A DNA stretch of 64,000 bases, taken from the NCBI RefSeq assembly GCF_000003815.2, contig NC_049983.1:28067891-28131890 (forward strand), in the 5' to 3' direction. Source of the DNA: Branchiostoma floridae. Taxonomy: Eukaryota > Chordata > Leptocardii > Amphioxiformes > Branchiostomatidae. The notes below the pieces were generated by a model, which did no database searches, was not told where the DNA came from, and was given only the letters and a program-made list of their open reading frames with translations. A program made the position numbers and the translations under genes. This document shows positions 53,930 through 64,000 of this stretch, piece after piece (the stretch's first letter is position 1; every line of letters begins with the position of its first letter).

Positions 53930-55270
53930 ACCGTAAGGTGATTTTACCACAAATGTGATCAGGCTAGAAGCTAGGTACGGTACGTCGTACCATCGCACCG
54001 GGGCCCCTTGCGCTCTCTGTCCTAAAGATTCTTTGCACCAAGGGCAAGAAGCCCCGGCGGAAATCCGATGGAAATCACAGGCTAGCCCTACACTACATCA
54101 GCATAAATATGAGACTTGGATAGATTTTAACGAGTTACGTAAACGAGTCAGGCGTTACCTTTTAATAACAGCTATTTAAGTATACAAAGAGTACACTCGT
54201 TTATTAAGTCCGGGGTAATAAAGAACAAAAGTTTGTAGCAAAATATGGCCTCCTTCATCCTAACGTTGGCTCGTGGGTACAGACCTCCAATAGCTGGCAG
54301 GCACCTGTTGCATGCATAAGATGTAGGGAAAAGGCTGTCAAAAGTCACCTACCCAAGGTTTAGTTGGTGAAAATCTCACATTGGCAGGCAAGTCTGACTT
54401 CTAAAGAGTGCATATGGCGATTTTGAAAACATTCGGTTCGGCGCAATGCGCCCCCACAAACAGAATAAGAAACTCTGGTGACCTTTGACCTCCCTGATAA
54501 CACCCAAACTATACATACTCTAGACTGTCTAAAACACTCCAAACATGGTAGAAAGCCTATTTTTCTCACGAAATAAAATAGCCAGAATACCTGCCCATAA
54601 TTTCCAGCTCCAAAATGCCAACATTTCCCAACAAAAAGGCTTCTTACACTTACTTTTGCAAGCCATCAAAATGCTAATTCTGCGCATGTCTGTAATGGTG
54701 ACCTTTCACCTCGTGTTAAAACGTCGATCTCAGTAAATTCTAACGTAATTCTAAGGGCCTATTTCCAAGCCTCAAAGAATGCCTGTGACGGCAACAAGAC
54801 ATGTCTGATATCAGCCACAGGTATATGCAGGCCCGAATGTTCCACAGGACCCCAGGTACATGCAGGCCCGAATGTTCAACAGGACCCCAGGTACATACAG
54901 GCCCGAATGTTCCACAGGATCTCGGGTACATACAGGCCCGAATGTTCCACAGGACCCCGGGTACATACAGGCCCGAATGTTCCACAGAACGTGTGTAATA
55001 ATGGGGTATTGTTGTCAGAACTTAGCCTAATCATTGTGAGAATCGAACAAGCATGTGAAGCAGATTGCCAAAAACTTGGGTCTCTTTAGTGAAAAATATT
55101 CCACATTGTCCCGTTATTGTTCTGACAAACCACAAGCACAAAAGAGACACAATCCCTCTTTAGACAACTGTGATGTTGGAGAAAAAAGTATCCACATTCC
55201 CTGATGGTAGATCAAATGATCCGTATGATTATAGAACCATGCAAACTAATATACCATAATATAGCACAGT
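53930..55270. repeat. Interspersed family R1, second long copy
   Basis: Shares GAAxCCCCGGCGGAAATC, TTTTAACGAGTxACGT, GGGGTAATxAAG, the GGCAACxAGACATGTCTGATA block and CAAGCATGTGA with 9690-10400 and 50150-50470. Confidence 0.75.
54823..54987. repeat. Minisatellite, 35-bp unit, inside R1
   Basis: Five units of TACATxCAGGCCCGAATGTT, then CCACAGGACCCCAGG. Single or double units occur at the same place in other R1 copies (10015, 49450, 56655). Confidence 0.93.
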
Positions 55271-55504
55271 GCATCATTGTTCCAACACAAAAATTGGGCT
55301 CATCGAATGTATTGTCACAAACCTCCGATTACCGGTAAACATCTACATGTACTTATGTTTCCTCTCTCAACGACATTTGGAAATCGTTTTAAACCATTTT
55401 ATCTTTTACCGATCGGCCTGGTGATAGAATCTCGCATTTGGATTGATTGCAATTTGTGTGATCTGCTGCACTCTTGTTACAAATGTTAAAGACTTAGGCG
55501 GCGA

Positions 55505-55705
55505 GAATTTAAAGTTGGGCCTTGTGTTTAGCCCCGTGGTTATTGCGGTAATCCGAACACAGGCGACACGTTTAAAGACTGTCAATCATCCATTAAATTA
55601 TCTAATTTGAGCATTATTTAGGCAAGGATGGGCAGGCATGACCTAAGTCCGATACACGCCAAGAGGGAACGTCCCAAGCACGCCGTGTGCATTTTTGATG
55701 GAACT
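55505..55705. repeat. Interspersed repeat family B fragment at gap edge
   Basis: Shares GGTAATCCGAACACAGGCGA-type and GACTGTCxATCA blocks with 8800-8900. Confidence 0.6.
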
Positions 55706-56032
55706 NNNNNNNNNNNNNNNNNNNNNNNNNNNNNNNNNNNNNNNNNNNNNNNNNNNNNNNNNNNNNNNNNNNNNNNNNNNNNNNNNNNNNNNNNNNNNNN
55801 NNNNNNNNNNNNNNNNNNNNNNNNNNNNNNNNNNNNNNNNNNNNNNNNNNNNNNNNNNNNNNNNNNNNNNNNNNNNNNNNNNNNNNNNNNNNNNNNNNNN
55901 NNNNNNNNNNNNNNNNNNNNNNNNNNNNNNNNNNNNNNNNNNNNNNNNNNNNNNNNNNNNNNNNNNNNNNNNNNNNNNNNNNNNNNNNNNNNNNNNNNNN
56001 NNNNNNNNNNNNNNNNNNNNNNNNNNNNNNNN
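55706..56032. other. Assembly gap (327 N)
   Basis: Run of N. Confidence 1.
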
Positions 56033-56039
56033 GGTTGTA

Positions 56040-56160
56040 AGACAATTCAGACTGAAGACAATTTGGGATTCCAAAGAAAACAAAGCTAAGCCAAAGTTAA
56101 GCTGAAGACAATTTGGATTTCAAAGGATCTCAAGGCTAAGACACAGTTAATGCAAATGAG
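56040..56160. repeat. Two-copy tandem repeat, about 58-bp unit
   Basis: CTGAAGACAATTTGG followed by A/TTCCAAAG and GCTAAG, twice. Confidence 0.75.
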
Positions 56161-56259
56161 TCAATTAGCTCCTGTTTTTTTAGTTACTGGAGCTAAAAGT
56201 TTTGTTGGCGGTGGTGGGGGGTGGGGGGTGGTAGTGCTATGTCCCAAGTGCCGGAAAGT

Positions 56260-56440
56260 GTCTTCATTCATAGTTAGAGTATAAAAGACCTATTTCTTGC
56301 AGATCACTTCAGTGTCACTGACGAAGGAAAGTGGATTCTTTCCGAAACGTCTGACCGTTTCAAAACCATATCCAGTTGCTTGAGTAACTATTTTTGGCGT
56401 ATCTTATTACCTGGATGTCTAACCTACATCGACCTACCTA
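56260..56440 (+). mobile_element. Transposon-derived fragment with hammerhead-like core (Penelope-like?)
   Basis: 56318-56324 is CTGACGA, followed by a 6-bp stem (GGAAAG 326-331 with CTTTCC 338-343) and GAAAC at 344-348. This is the order of a hammerhead ribozyme core, but with one extra A before the stem. The same stretch is open in frame (DHFSVTDEGKWILSETSDR). Helices I and III could not be drawn convincingly. Confidence 0.4.
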
Positions 56441-58525
56441 TATATAGTTTGTAAATAATCAAAACAACATTAACAATTCTTTACACGTTTTTAGTCCTAA
56501 AGCAATCATGATAATTACTACCCTATAGCTAAATCAAAGCAAATCTATTCTAATAGTACAAGGAAAGATAACATTTATTGTTACACTTAGTTAACTCAAA
56601 TACTTGAGAGTGATACACTTGAAAGTGAAATTGTAAATCACCGAAAGCAAACAGGCCCGAATGTTCCACAGGCCCAAGGTACAGGCGGGCCCCAATGTTC
56701 TATACGAATGTTCGGAGAGCTGAAAACCAGGTGTGCTGAACAACAACATGCTCTAAAACCAGCTCCCAGTCCCCACCCCCTGACCAAGAGAGAAAGTCTC
56801 TATCATTTGTACCTTTCGAGTGAAGTATTTTTCCTTTAACCACCGCGATAGGTCAAAACAACACACATGCAGATAAACTCCACATGCGTTTAATCAAATT
56901 CGAGTACCAAACACGAAATAAGTCAGTAATAAAGAATTCATCATCCTCAACCACAGAAACGTGTGTGATGAAAGCTGAAAACGAAAGACGAACTCAAATC
57001 TGGACAAATGTAGTTTTCAACTTAAAACCCACCCTATCACCTAACCAAGCCTTCTAGCCATCCCCCGGGGTTCCAGACGGGGAGTCCTCGGCAGGGTGAG
57101 CTTCTATCCCCGCCGGCCAGCTAAGCTCATCACGGTGATTTCGCCTGACTGAATCCAATCAAGAGAGCCTTCGGGGTTTAGGCGGGGCAAGTCAAAATTT
57201 CCTCGGGGCATATTACAGCTCGTGCCGAAGAGCTGGCTTGTGTGGGCCCTGGTAACGATCTGGATTCCCAGTAACTTCACTGTAACGTCATTCATCTTGT
57301 AAGTTCGGAAAAATTCCTTTCTACTAATCTGCGAGATTGGTCAAAGGTTGGTCTGGTTGTTGCTATTAGGGCTTGATTTGATATATTAAGTATGGAAAGG
57401 CTTAACTAAAAATCATTTAATACTCTTCAGATAGTGTCGATTTTTGATGTTTTTCACAACATCCCTGGACCTTGCTACATGTTATATTTCTTTGAACTAA
57501 TTCATGACAACCTCAAGTCGGTCTGCAGGCCGCTTTTCAGTGAGGTCTTAAGGAAAGAGGTAAGGGTACGGGTCAATTTTTCACACGATACAAATAGCGG
57601 CCCAACAGGCCACCGACGCGACGATCTCACAGTTTGGAGAAGATAAATTCTTTGAAAATTTTGAAAGGAGATTAAATCCCGTTTATAAACAACGTTCTTC
57701 AATATTAGGCAATAAGGTAAATATAGTAGAAAGATAGTAAATGGTTAGACCAAATAGGTTAAATGGTATTATTTGACATCTCATGAACATTCGAACGCAG
57801 GCCGATTCAAAGCCAATCCACAGAATGTACCATACACATCCGTATTGAAAAGACGTGCTCCGGGCAAGACTAGTGTGCAGTCCACACACAGAGGTTTCAA
57901 AATGGTCGTGTCTAGAAGAAAATCTCCAGCCAGGTTAGGGCTGTATAATGTACCAAGTGAAGGTTTGATGTAAGATTTCCCCTTCAGGGAACTAGAATAG
58001 AACAGCTACATCACACATAAACCAAGGGACTAACGCGCAAACTTTAACCCATTAGATATGCTATACATCAGTCAACTTCTGTTGTAGCACAGCTGAATTA
58101 AAAGCGACATTCCAGCCTCCACATTTATAGAACCAATTGTAATGAACTTTAACACGCACCATTGTTGTTCTCTGCTCTCTTGAAGCAAGCTTTCTGTCCA
58201 AGTCACCAGGCGTATTCTTATTAAAGTCGGACATGACCTCCACACGTCACCCATAATCCATGCATCGCTTGTCGTCCAGAGCACATGGTAAATCTCTAAC
58301 TGGCGAAGGAAATAACCTATCCATAGTCAACACTTCACAAGTTGCCAAAAACATTGATCAGTTAGAAGGAACATGGCGGCAAACGACCTTCTATAAAACC
58401 TTAAGTTGAAAAACCGGTTGTACACAAGGTCGCTTATCGTGCAGGTACATTAACGACATCTAGCGGTCTCATGCACCACTACATGTGCCACCAAATGACT
58501 CATTGACAACTTGTGCGGAACAACA

Positions 58526-59372
58526 TCTGTATCTGTATCTGTATCTATATGTAAATAGCCGGTAAAACCGCCGTTCAGCGTAACACACCAGCTTCGCAGG
58601 CACGTGGCGCAGCAGCAGTTGGTTATGTTACAACGAACAACCTGTCACACCTAACTTTTGCACATCTATCTGTAAGTGTTCTTTAAAGCTAGCAAAAGAA
58701 GATGTCCCTACTGTACTTGGTGATAACGAATTCCACTCTACGATAGTTCTGGGAAAGTACGAATTTTTGAACACATCAATTCTAGGTTGGTAACTCTGGT
58801 ACTTGAAGTCATTGCTGTTTCTTGTTCTTTGTTCAGCCGGTATTAGATACTTATCAGTCGGTACGTCCACCAGTTTATTGGTCATTTTGTACATCATGCA
58901 AAGTCTGGACATTTTCCTTCTGTCTTCAAGTGACGTCCACTGCAAATCTGTTTTCATTTTGGTAACACTAGAATCCCTGTTGTAGTTGTTTGTACATAAT
59001 CGGGCAGCTTGGTTCTGTACCCTTTCAAGTTTATCTTTGTCTTTCTTTGTATACGGGTTCAATACTGTAGCGGTATATTCAAGGTTAGGTCTTACTAGTG
59101 ACGTGTATGCAAGTCATTCTACCCTGGCTGGGCATGCCCACAAGTTGCGTTTGATTACTCCCAATGTCTGCTTAGCCTAGGTTATTATTTCATTAACATG
59201 GCCCCCCCACTTCAGCCCAGTTGTTAACGTAACACCTAGGTGTGGTTGTTTTTTTGTGGTTTCTAATGTCTGACCACAAAACTGGTAATGAGACACATTT
59301 GGTGTGCGTTTGTTCGTTATGTGTATGATATAGCACTTATCAGGATTGAACTGCATGAGCCATTTCCTTTGC
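58526..59372 (-). mobile_element. 5'-truncated LINE, copy B
   Basis: Counterpart of 13566-14432. Here the frame from NPYTKKDKDKLERVQNQAAR through SLEDRRKMSRLCMMYKM to the stop at 58628 is open for 144 codons, less decayed than in A. The short tandem tail is at 58526-58546. Confidence 0.82.
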
Positions 59373-59539
59373 CATTCTTCCAGGGTGTTCAGACGTAAGG
59401 GTGCGAAATAGACTCCTGGTGGATTGACTTTCTGGAAATATTTTGATACCCAGAAACATGATGAGTATAAACGTTGGTATAAAACTTATATTTACAGGCA
59501 GATAATGCAGTCTTCTGCCATGTATAATAACTATAAATG

Positions 59540-60395
59540 TTTGAGTAAATGGTAAGTGTGGGAACTAGAGATCCCCCACACATCAGAAGAGCCGTGGCAG
59601 CACAACGAGAGAAACTGAAACAAGACACTGAACCATCACTGCAGTTCCAACGACGATTCCACACCGCTTTTACCCTGTACAAGCTCCTCAATGGACGCTG
59701 CCCTCCACATCTTCAAACCCTGGTACCCAGAAGCCAGGCATCTGCCACTGGGTCACGTTACTCCCTCAGGAACAGCGACCACCTGACATCTGAACTCATT
59801 AAGTCCACCAGAGACCAGAGAACATTCTTCTACTGAGCAACATCACCCTGGAACACCCTCCTTACTTCTACTCGCACTGTCACAACTGCTGCTTCCTCCA
59901 AAAGAAAACTCCGCCTTAAATAGAAAACTCTGGGAATGTCTTAAGGGGACCCTTACAGGTGTATACAGTGACCCAGCATGACCTCTCGCTGTATATGTTG
60001 TTGTTGATAAATACTGTTGTAGAGTCTATTGTAGATACTATGACTACTTAGTGCCATGAGACTTAGTGCTCCAGTGGACGAGAAGGTGGAGAACTAATTA
60101 CACACCCCTCCTTCACCATAAAAAGTCATGTGCAGGTCAGGCAAACGCAAATAGCCTGTCTGCCTCCTCATCTGTCAAATCGACAGGAGAAAAAAAACAA
60201 ACAACAAAAAACAACTATGACTACTATATTACATCATGTTCTTTTTATGTACTTGATAATTATCCTGTCCTTGTCAAATTCCATTTGCAGCTGTTCTTGT
60301 CTGTCAGCAGAGCTAGCCCTGTGTAATAACCACAGGCTGGTTGGGCAGCTCTGGCTGTGCGTGCTGAACAGCCAGAACCTATAAATAGATAAATA
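59540..60395 (+). mobile_element. LINE 3' fragment, copy B
   Basis: Counterpart of 14560-15430. The frame VGTRDPPHIRRAVAAQREK runs to a TGA at 59836 where copy A has an arginine codon. The non-coding tail ends CAGAACCTATAAATAGATAAA. Confidence 0.72.
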
Positions 60396-60539
60396 AAGAG
60401 ACTGACCCACGTCATGTGCTCATCTGCATGTTGTGTCAAAGAGTCTTAAATCCAGCCTTAGTATTCTGCAATGCAACTGCGGGCAGTAAATTCCGTAATT
60501 TTAGAACTTTTCTATTTCCATGGCGTGGCACATAACATG

Positions 60540-61070
60540 AACACATGTTCTCGGTTATGACGGGTCTATATGTAGGTCAACAGCAAGTAACTCGAGAAAT
60601 TGTCGATGGAACTTTGTGATTTTTGGTTGGTGTGTAGCGGTTGTGGAAAGGAAGGCCAAGTTCGAAAATGGTTTACCTGACGTTTTCCTACGGTACTGCA
60701 GCGAGCTTTGTATTTTTATGCGCCTGTTTGTGGACAGCATAACTCGTTATCAGAGAATTCTAGATACATATAAGTAAATGGCTATCCTGTGAAGTTATAA
60801 CACTAGCAAATAATCTACCTATGACATTGTAATGTAGGTAGTAGACATTGGAGTCCCTCCTGAGCATAGTAGTTTGGAAAAGTGCAGTGGGATATTGCCA
60901 TGTTCTCTAACGTTATTTTGCCACTGCCTTCTGAAATTGTGTTTCAAGACCTGGTTCTGAACTACTGATGAGGTTCGCCAGGTGGCGTTCTGAACAATAC
61001 ACCTGATGAAAAACCGGTTTCTTACAAAGGTCATCTGCCACCAGTGTTGTCAGATGTCACTAGTGACGCT
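60540..61070 (-). other. Duplicated ORFs of unknown nature, copy B
   Basis: Frames 61034-60819 and 60740-60555 correspond to the copy A frames at 15859-16098 and 15617-15802. The frame in B ends in TAG where A continues. Confidence 0.2.
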
Positions 61071-61316
61071 TTTCTGTTTATATTGTGTGCAGTGACCCGT
61101 TTATAACTTTGTGTTTATACTGTGTGCAATGGGTAGTTTTAAATTCATTTTTTTAAATCAAGCTTGAGAAGAGCCTTTACACCTAGGACGTCTTATCCAA
61201 CCTGAGATAGACACAGGCAAATGGACCAAACTGCGTATGTGGTAATCACATGGTTCACTATCAGTCTCACTTTTCAAAGTTCAGGGGTCAAATTGTCAAA
61301 GAGGCGTTTTCTCCCT

Positions 61317-61553
61317 TCATCCAACTGCCAACAATTGTCTAGTTCTGGCTTGTGATCTGGTCTCCATTTCAACTGTCAAGTTTCTAGCTATAGCCTCCTT
61401 TGCAGACGTTTGGGGAGCGCTGACTCTCGATTTCCAACGAGGGCTAGCGTCGACTCTTTGCCAGGAAAAGAAGTTTTGCCGCACCCAGAAATTCTTTTCC
61501 AGCATAGCAAACCTATAAGCCCTTGTTGAAAATCCCAAACCAGCGCCTCCCAA
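61317..61553 (-). other. Open frame of 78 codons, not recognised
   Basis: Minus-strand frame MGGAGLGFSTRAYRFAMLEK. In copy A the same frame is broken by TAG where B has TAT. No domain is known. Confidence 0.15.
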
Positions 61554-61928
61554 AAAATAAACTCTACAGTAACTGCTACAGAAGTCTGCACAGGAGGCTA
61601 CAAGATTCCACCTACTGAATAAGCTTCAATAAATATGATGTGTGTCGGGGCTGCTGTGGCAGTAGATTAATCGCTTCTCCATATAAGGGAGTTTAGTGCT
61701 ACTTCTAGCCTGTCGGTTGCCATGGTGACCATTTATCTCCTTTTTTTGTTTCTGAGACTGGATGGGTCGCAAAGTAGTAAGGGTAAGTCTGCGGTCTCTG
61801 ATGTTGGCAGTGGTTCAAGAAATATTACAATTATTGGGTGGGCCGACTACTGTCTCTTCGCAGCTAGGGGCTGCGACCTCACTACGGGATGGGCTAAATA
61901 GTAAGGGTCTGGAGCGAGCTGCCATTTA

Positions 61929-62281
61929 ACGCTAACTCAGGTAACCTTAAGACGACAGTAGTTGCCCCAGGTGCGGCCATAAGACTGTAGGTTTGAACCA
62001 CACCAGGAAGGACCAGTCTTTTGGATAGATATGGTGGGTTCTTTAATATGCTAAATGTGTGGCTCTCCTCAAACAGGGGACCTCCATTTAACGTCCTATC
62101 GGAGCTGAGCTGAGGGATGTCCTTAACCAAATCTGGCTGGGTACTCATTTATCCCGATTGAAGTGAGCAAAGTCGTGTAACGTGCCTTTCCCAAGGACAC
62201 AAGATCGGTCGCACATCAACGGATTAGAACCCAGGACCTCTGGTTCATGGGCCAAACTTCCTACAGTTATGCCAAACGACC
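61929..62281 (-). mobile_element. tRNA-derived SINE, copy B
   Basis: The A box TGGCATAACTG (62274-62264) matches the pol III consensus exactly. The B box GGTTCTAATCC (62231-62221) has one deviation. The body and tail match copy A, with an extra 25-30 bp near 62105-62135 (CAGCTCAG repeated and CTTAACCAAATCTGG). Confidence 0.8.
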
Positions 62282-62794
62282 CCAAAATAAAGTCTTCAAA
62301 TGGCATAGTTTCAGTTGGCATCGATTATCTGACAGGTTTGCAGCTTTTAAGTTACAAAGTAGGGTCTTAGTGGCTCCCCCCCCTCCGTATTAAGATAATT
62401 TCTTATCAGACCCAAAGTGTTCAGGCTTATAGTTTTACATCATGTGGAATACAACTAAATTTATTATGTAAAAGTTATGTTTTCCTACTTGAGGGGAAAA
62501 GTCAGTTTTTGACCTAACAGCGTGTAGTTTCAGTTATTCTCCTAAGGAGTTTGTCTCCAGCAAGCAATACTATAAAAATCTGACACAAAGACAACAGACA
62601 CGGGTGTGTGGTACCAAAACTGCACATCTTATATTGAAAAGTTTCAAAGCAAACGCAAATAAAGGATAAACGTAACTAAGCGATCAGTTCTAGTTGTGAG
62701 TTCAGCAAGACATCACTTCTCTTGATTTAGTGCATGATGGTATCTCTTCTCTGTCTTCCCGTGGGGATATCTGTGTTAATCTCACAATTATTAC

Positions 62795-62935
62795 TGACGC
62801 AAAATTCCGCAGCACCTCTACATAATAACACAAAATTCCGCAGCACCTCTACATAATAACACAATAACACAAAATTCCACAGCACCTCTACATAATAACA
62901 CAATAACACAAAATTCCGTGGCACCTCTATAAAAG
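62795..62935. repeat. Tandem repeat, about 31-bp unit, copy B
   Basis: Four units of ACACAAAATTCCGCAGCACC type. Copy A has three. Confidence 0.9.
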
Positions 62936-63342
62936 AGCCTAGTTTATACTAAAGAAATACTAAATTGTCGGTTACAAGTAAGATAACTGATTCTTACTTA
63001 ACAGTAAAGCTATGCTCATACACTTCATATTTCTAACACCCTGGTGTCTTATAAACTAACAACGCTGACCTTATATAACCTCAGTATCAGCAACGTCTAA
63101 TAAAAATCTACTGGAAGATGAAAAGTTACATCTAGTACAGAAATAAGATTATACACTAGAAACCTACATTTAGAGCCTTCGAACAGAGTAGAATTTGTTA
63201 ATTCAGAAGATGACAAAGCTAAATGTCAACACAATTATTACTATATAGGCTTGCTAGTAATATGCACTATTATTTCGTAATACACCACTATCCCACAATG
63301 TTTCACAGCCAGCCTCACTGCCTCATCTCATCTTTTCCTTTC

Positions 63343-63561
63343 TCATATCAGTAAATGCCTTTGACTCTGAAGGTTGTAAACTGCAGATATGGTGGCCACC
63401 ATGCCAAACACAATTACTGCATAATCCTCGCAAAACATTATCCACAGAACCCGGAGGTTCTGTCTCCCCTGACTGTCACACTGTGGATGCAGCAATGGTA
63501 CCGTAAAGCTCCTTTCACCTGCCTTTTGGGGTTTTTTGTTCAGCTGACAACAGTTTTCCAC
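63343..63561 (-). other. Conserved duplicated ORF, copy B, not recognised
   Basis: Counterpart of 18868-19086 (MENCCQLNKKPQKAGERSF). Confidence 0.2.
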
Positions 63562-64000
63562 CTAACAAACTGCATCGATATTATCATGTTGGCATCTAAT
63601 GTTATGATATTACTGACATATTGAGTTACAAATGGCCTTTTGTATGTTTGGTCCTTCGCATGATCTGAAACTTGACCAATGTACGACATTCCCTTGCGTG
63701 CTATATACTGTTGGAATTGGTATTTCAATCTATTCTTAATGCTGCTACGTTTTCTTGATAAGCTTCTCCATACAAATTGTCCTAGGTTTCTAACTGTTGT
63801 CAGCTTTCCTATCTAAAAAGTTAAGGATGCCATACTTTATAGGGGAGGGTGGGAAGAAACAAGTATCTACTCAATACAGATTTCACAAAGGCCACAGAGA
63901 ACGAGTTGCAAAATATAGTATCCTATTCGAAAACTCTGTACAAGAAGTACAGCTACCAGGAAATAGTAAGCTAATCGCGCCGAGTAGACTTTCATTCAAC

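Larger units (their letters stand above)
56650..63820. repeat. Segmental duplication, copy B
   Basis: Colinear partner of 10005-19650, same orientation. Relative to A it lacks the 10100-10630 block, the 11265-12475 block, the LINE tail insert and the minisatellite expansion, and has its own small indels. Confidence 0.9.

Noticed and set aside
54740-54998. Frames with repeated GLYVPGVLWNIRACMYP
   Set aside because: 35-bp minisatellite read through; 35 is not a multiple of three, so the frame rotates.
55614-56105. Frames of 136-153 codons
   Set aside because: They span the 327-N gap.

Overview
The window looks like a piece of an invertebrate deuterostome genome, most likely amphioxus (Branchiostoma). 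The signs are short introns in an EGF/FN3/ZP gene, extreme repeat density, exon-shuffled phase 1-1 domains, remnants of CR1/L2-like LINEs and of a Penelope-like element, tRNA-derived SINEs and many minisatellites. The species assignment is inference; no organellar, viral or bacterial features are seen. Five assembly gaps (runs of N) are present at 3742-4730, 36464-36563, 41602-42417, 45777-46446 and 55706-56032.

Only one convincing protein-coding gene is present. It is on the minus strand from about 36,602 (ATG) to 20,218 (stop). I could build it as 27 exons whose junction phases all agree. The domain order is: signal-peptide exon (interrupted by a gap), a six-repeat tectonin (lectin-type) beta-propeller in four exons, thirteen calcium-binding EGF domains each in its own 123-bp phase 1-1 exon, one fibronectin type III exon, a complete ZP module (ZP-N and ZP-C, six exons), a tetra-arginine furin-type site, a transmembrane helix and a short basic tail. 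The predicted protein is about 1,290 residues, a large membrane-anchored or shed extracellular protein. This tectonin-EGF-FN3-ZP combination is the main candidate for something undescribed. Several introns contain tandem arrays that begin at exon ends and carry copies of the exon's own splice sites.

Upstream of that gene (37.1-40.3 kb, plus strand) is a degenerate non-LTR retrotransposon with an esterase-like and CCHC ORF1 joined directly to a reverse transcriptase; the endonuclease is missing. The gene's introns hold a Penelope-like GIY-YIG remnant between 190-bp inverted repeats (32 kb) and a foldback element built from palindromic units (33-35 kb).

The flanks are a repeat landscape. The left flank contains a direct repeat (1 and 2480), a tandem 1.2-kb repeat (6.6-8.5 kb) and an interspersed family called R1 here. 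A segmental duplication at about 10.0-19.65 kb recurs in the same orientation at about 56.65-63.82 kb, roughly 45 kb away. Where I compared the copies by eye they differ by a few percent, plus insertions. The copies contain LINE 3' ends on both strands, a tRNA-derived SINE and several unrecognised conserved ORFs. The right half (40-57 kb) is noncoding, with R1 copies, a 1.3-kb TIR element containing repeated octamer hairpins, long (CA)n/(GT)n tracts and a small cysteine-rich tandem repeat at 53.2-53.6 kb.
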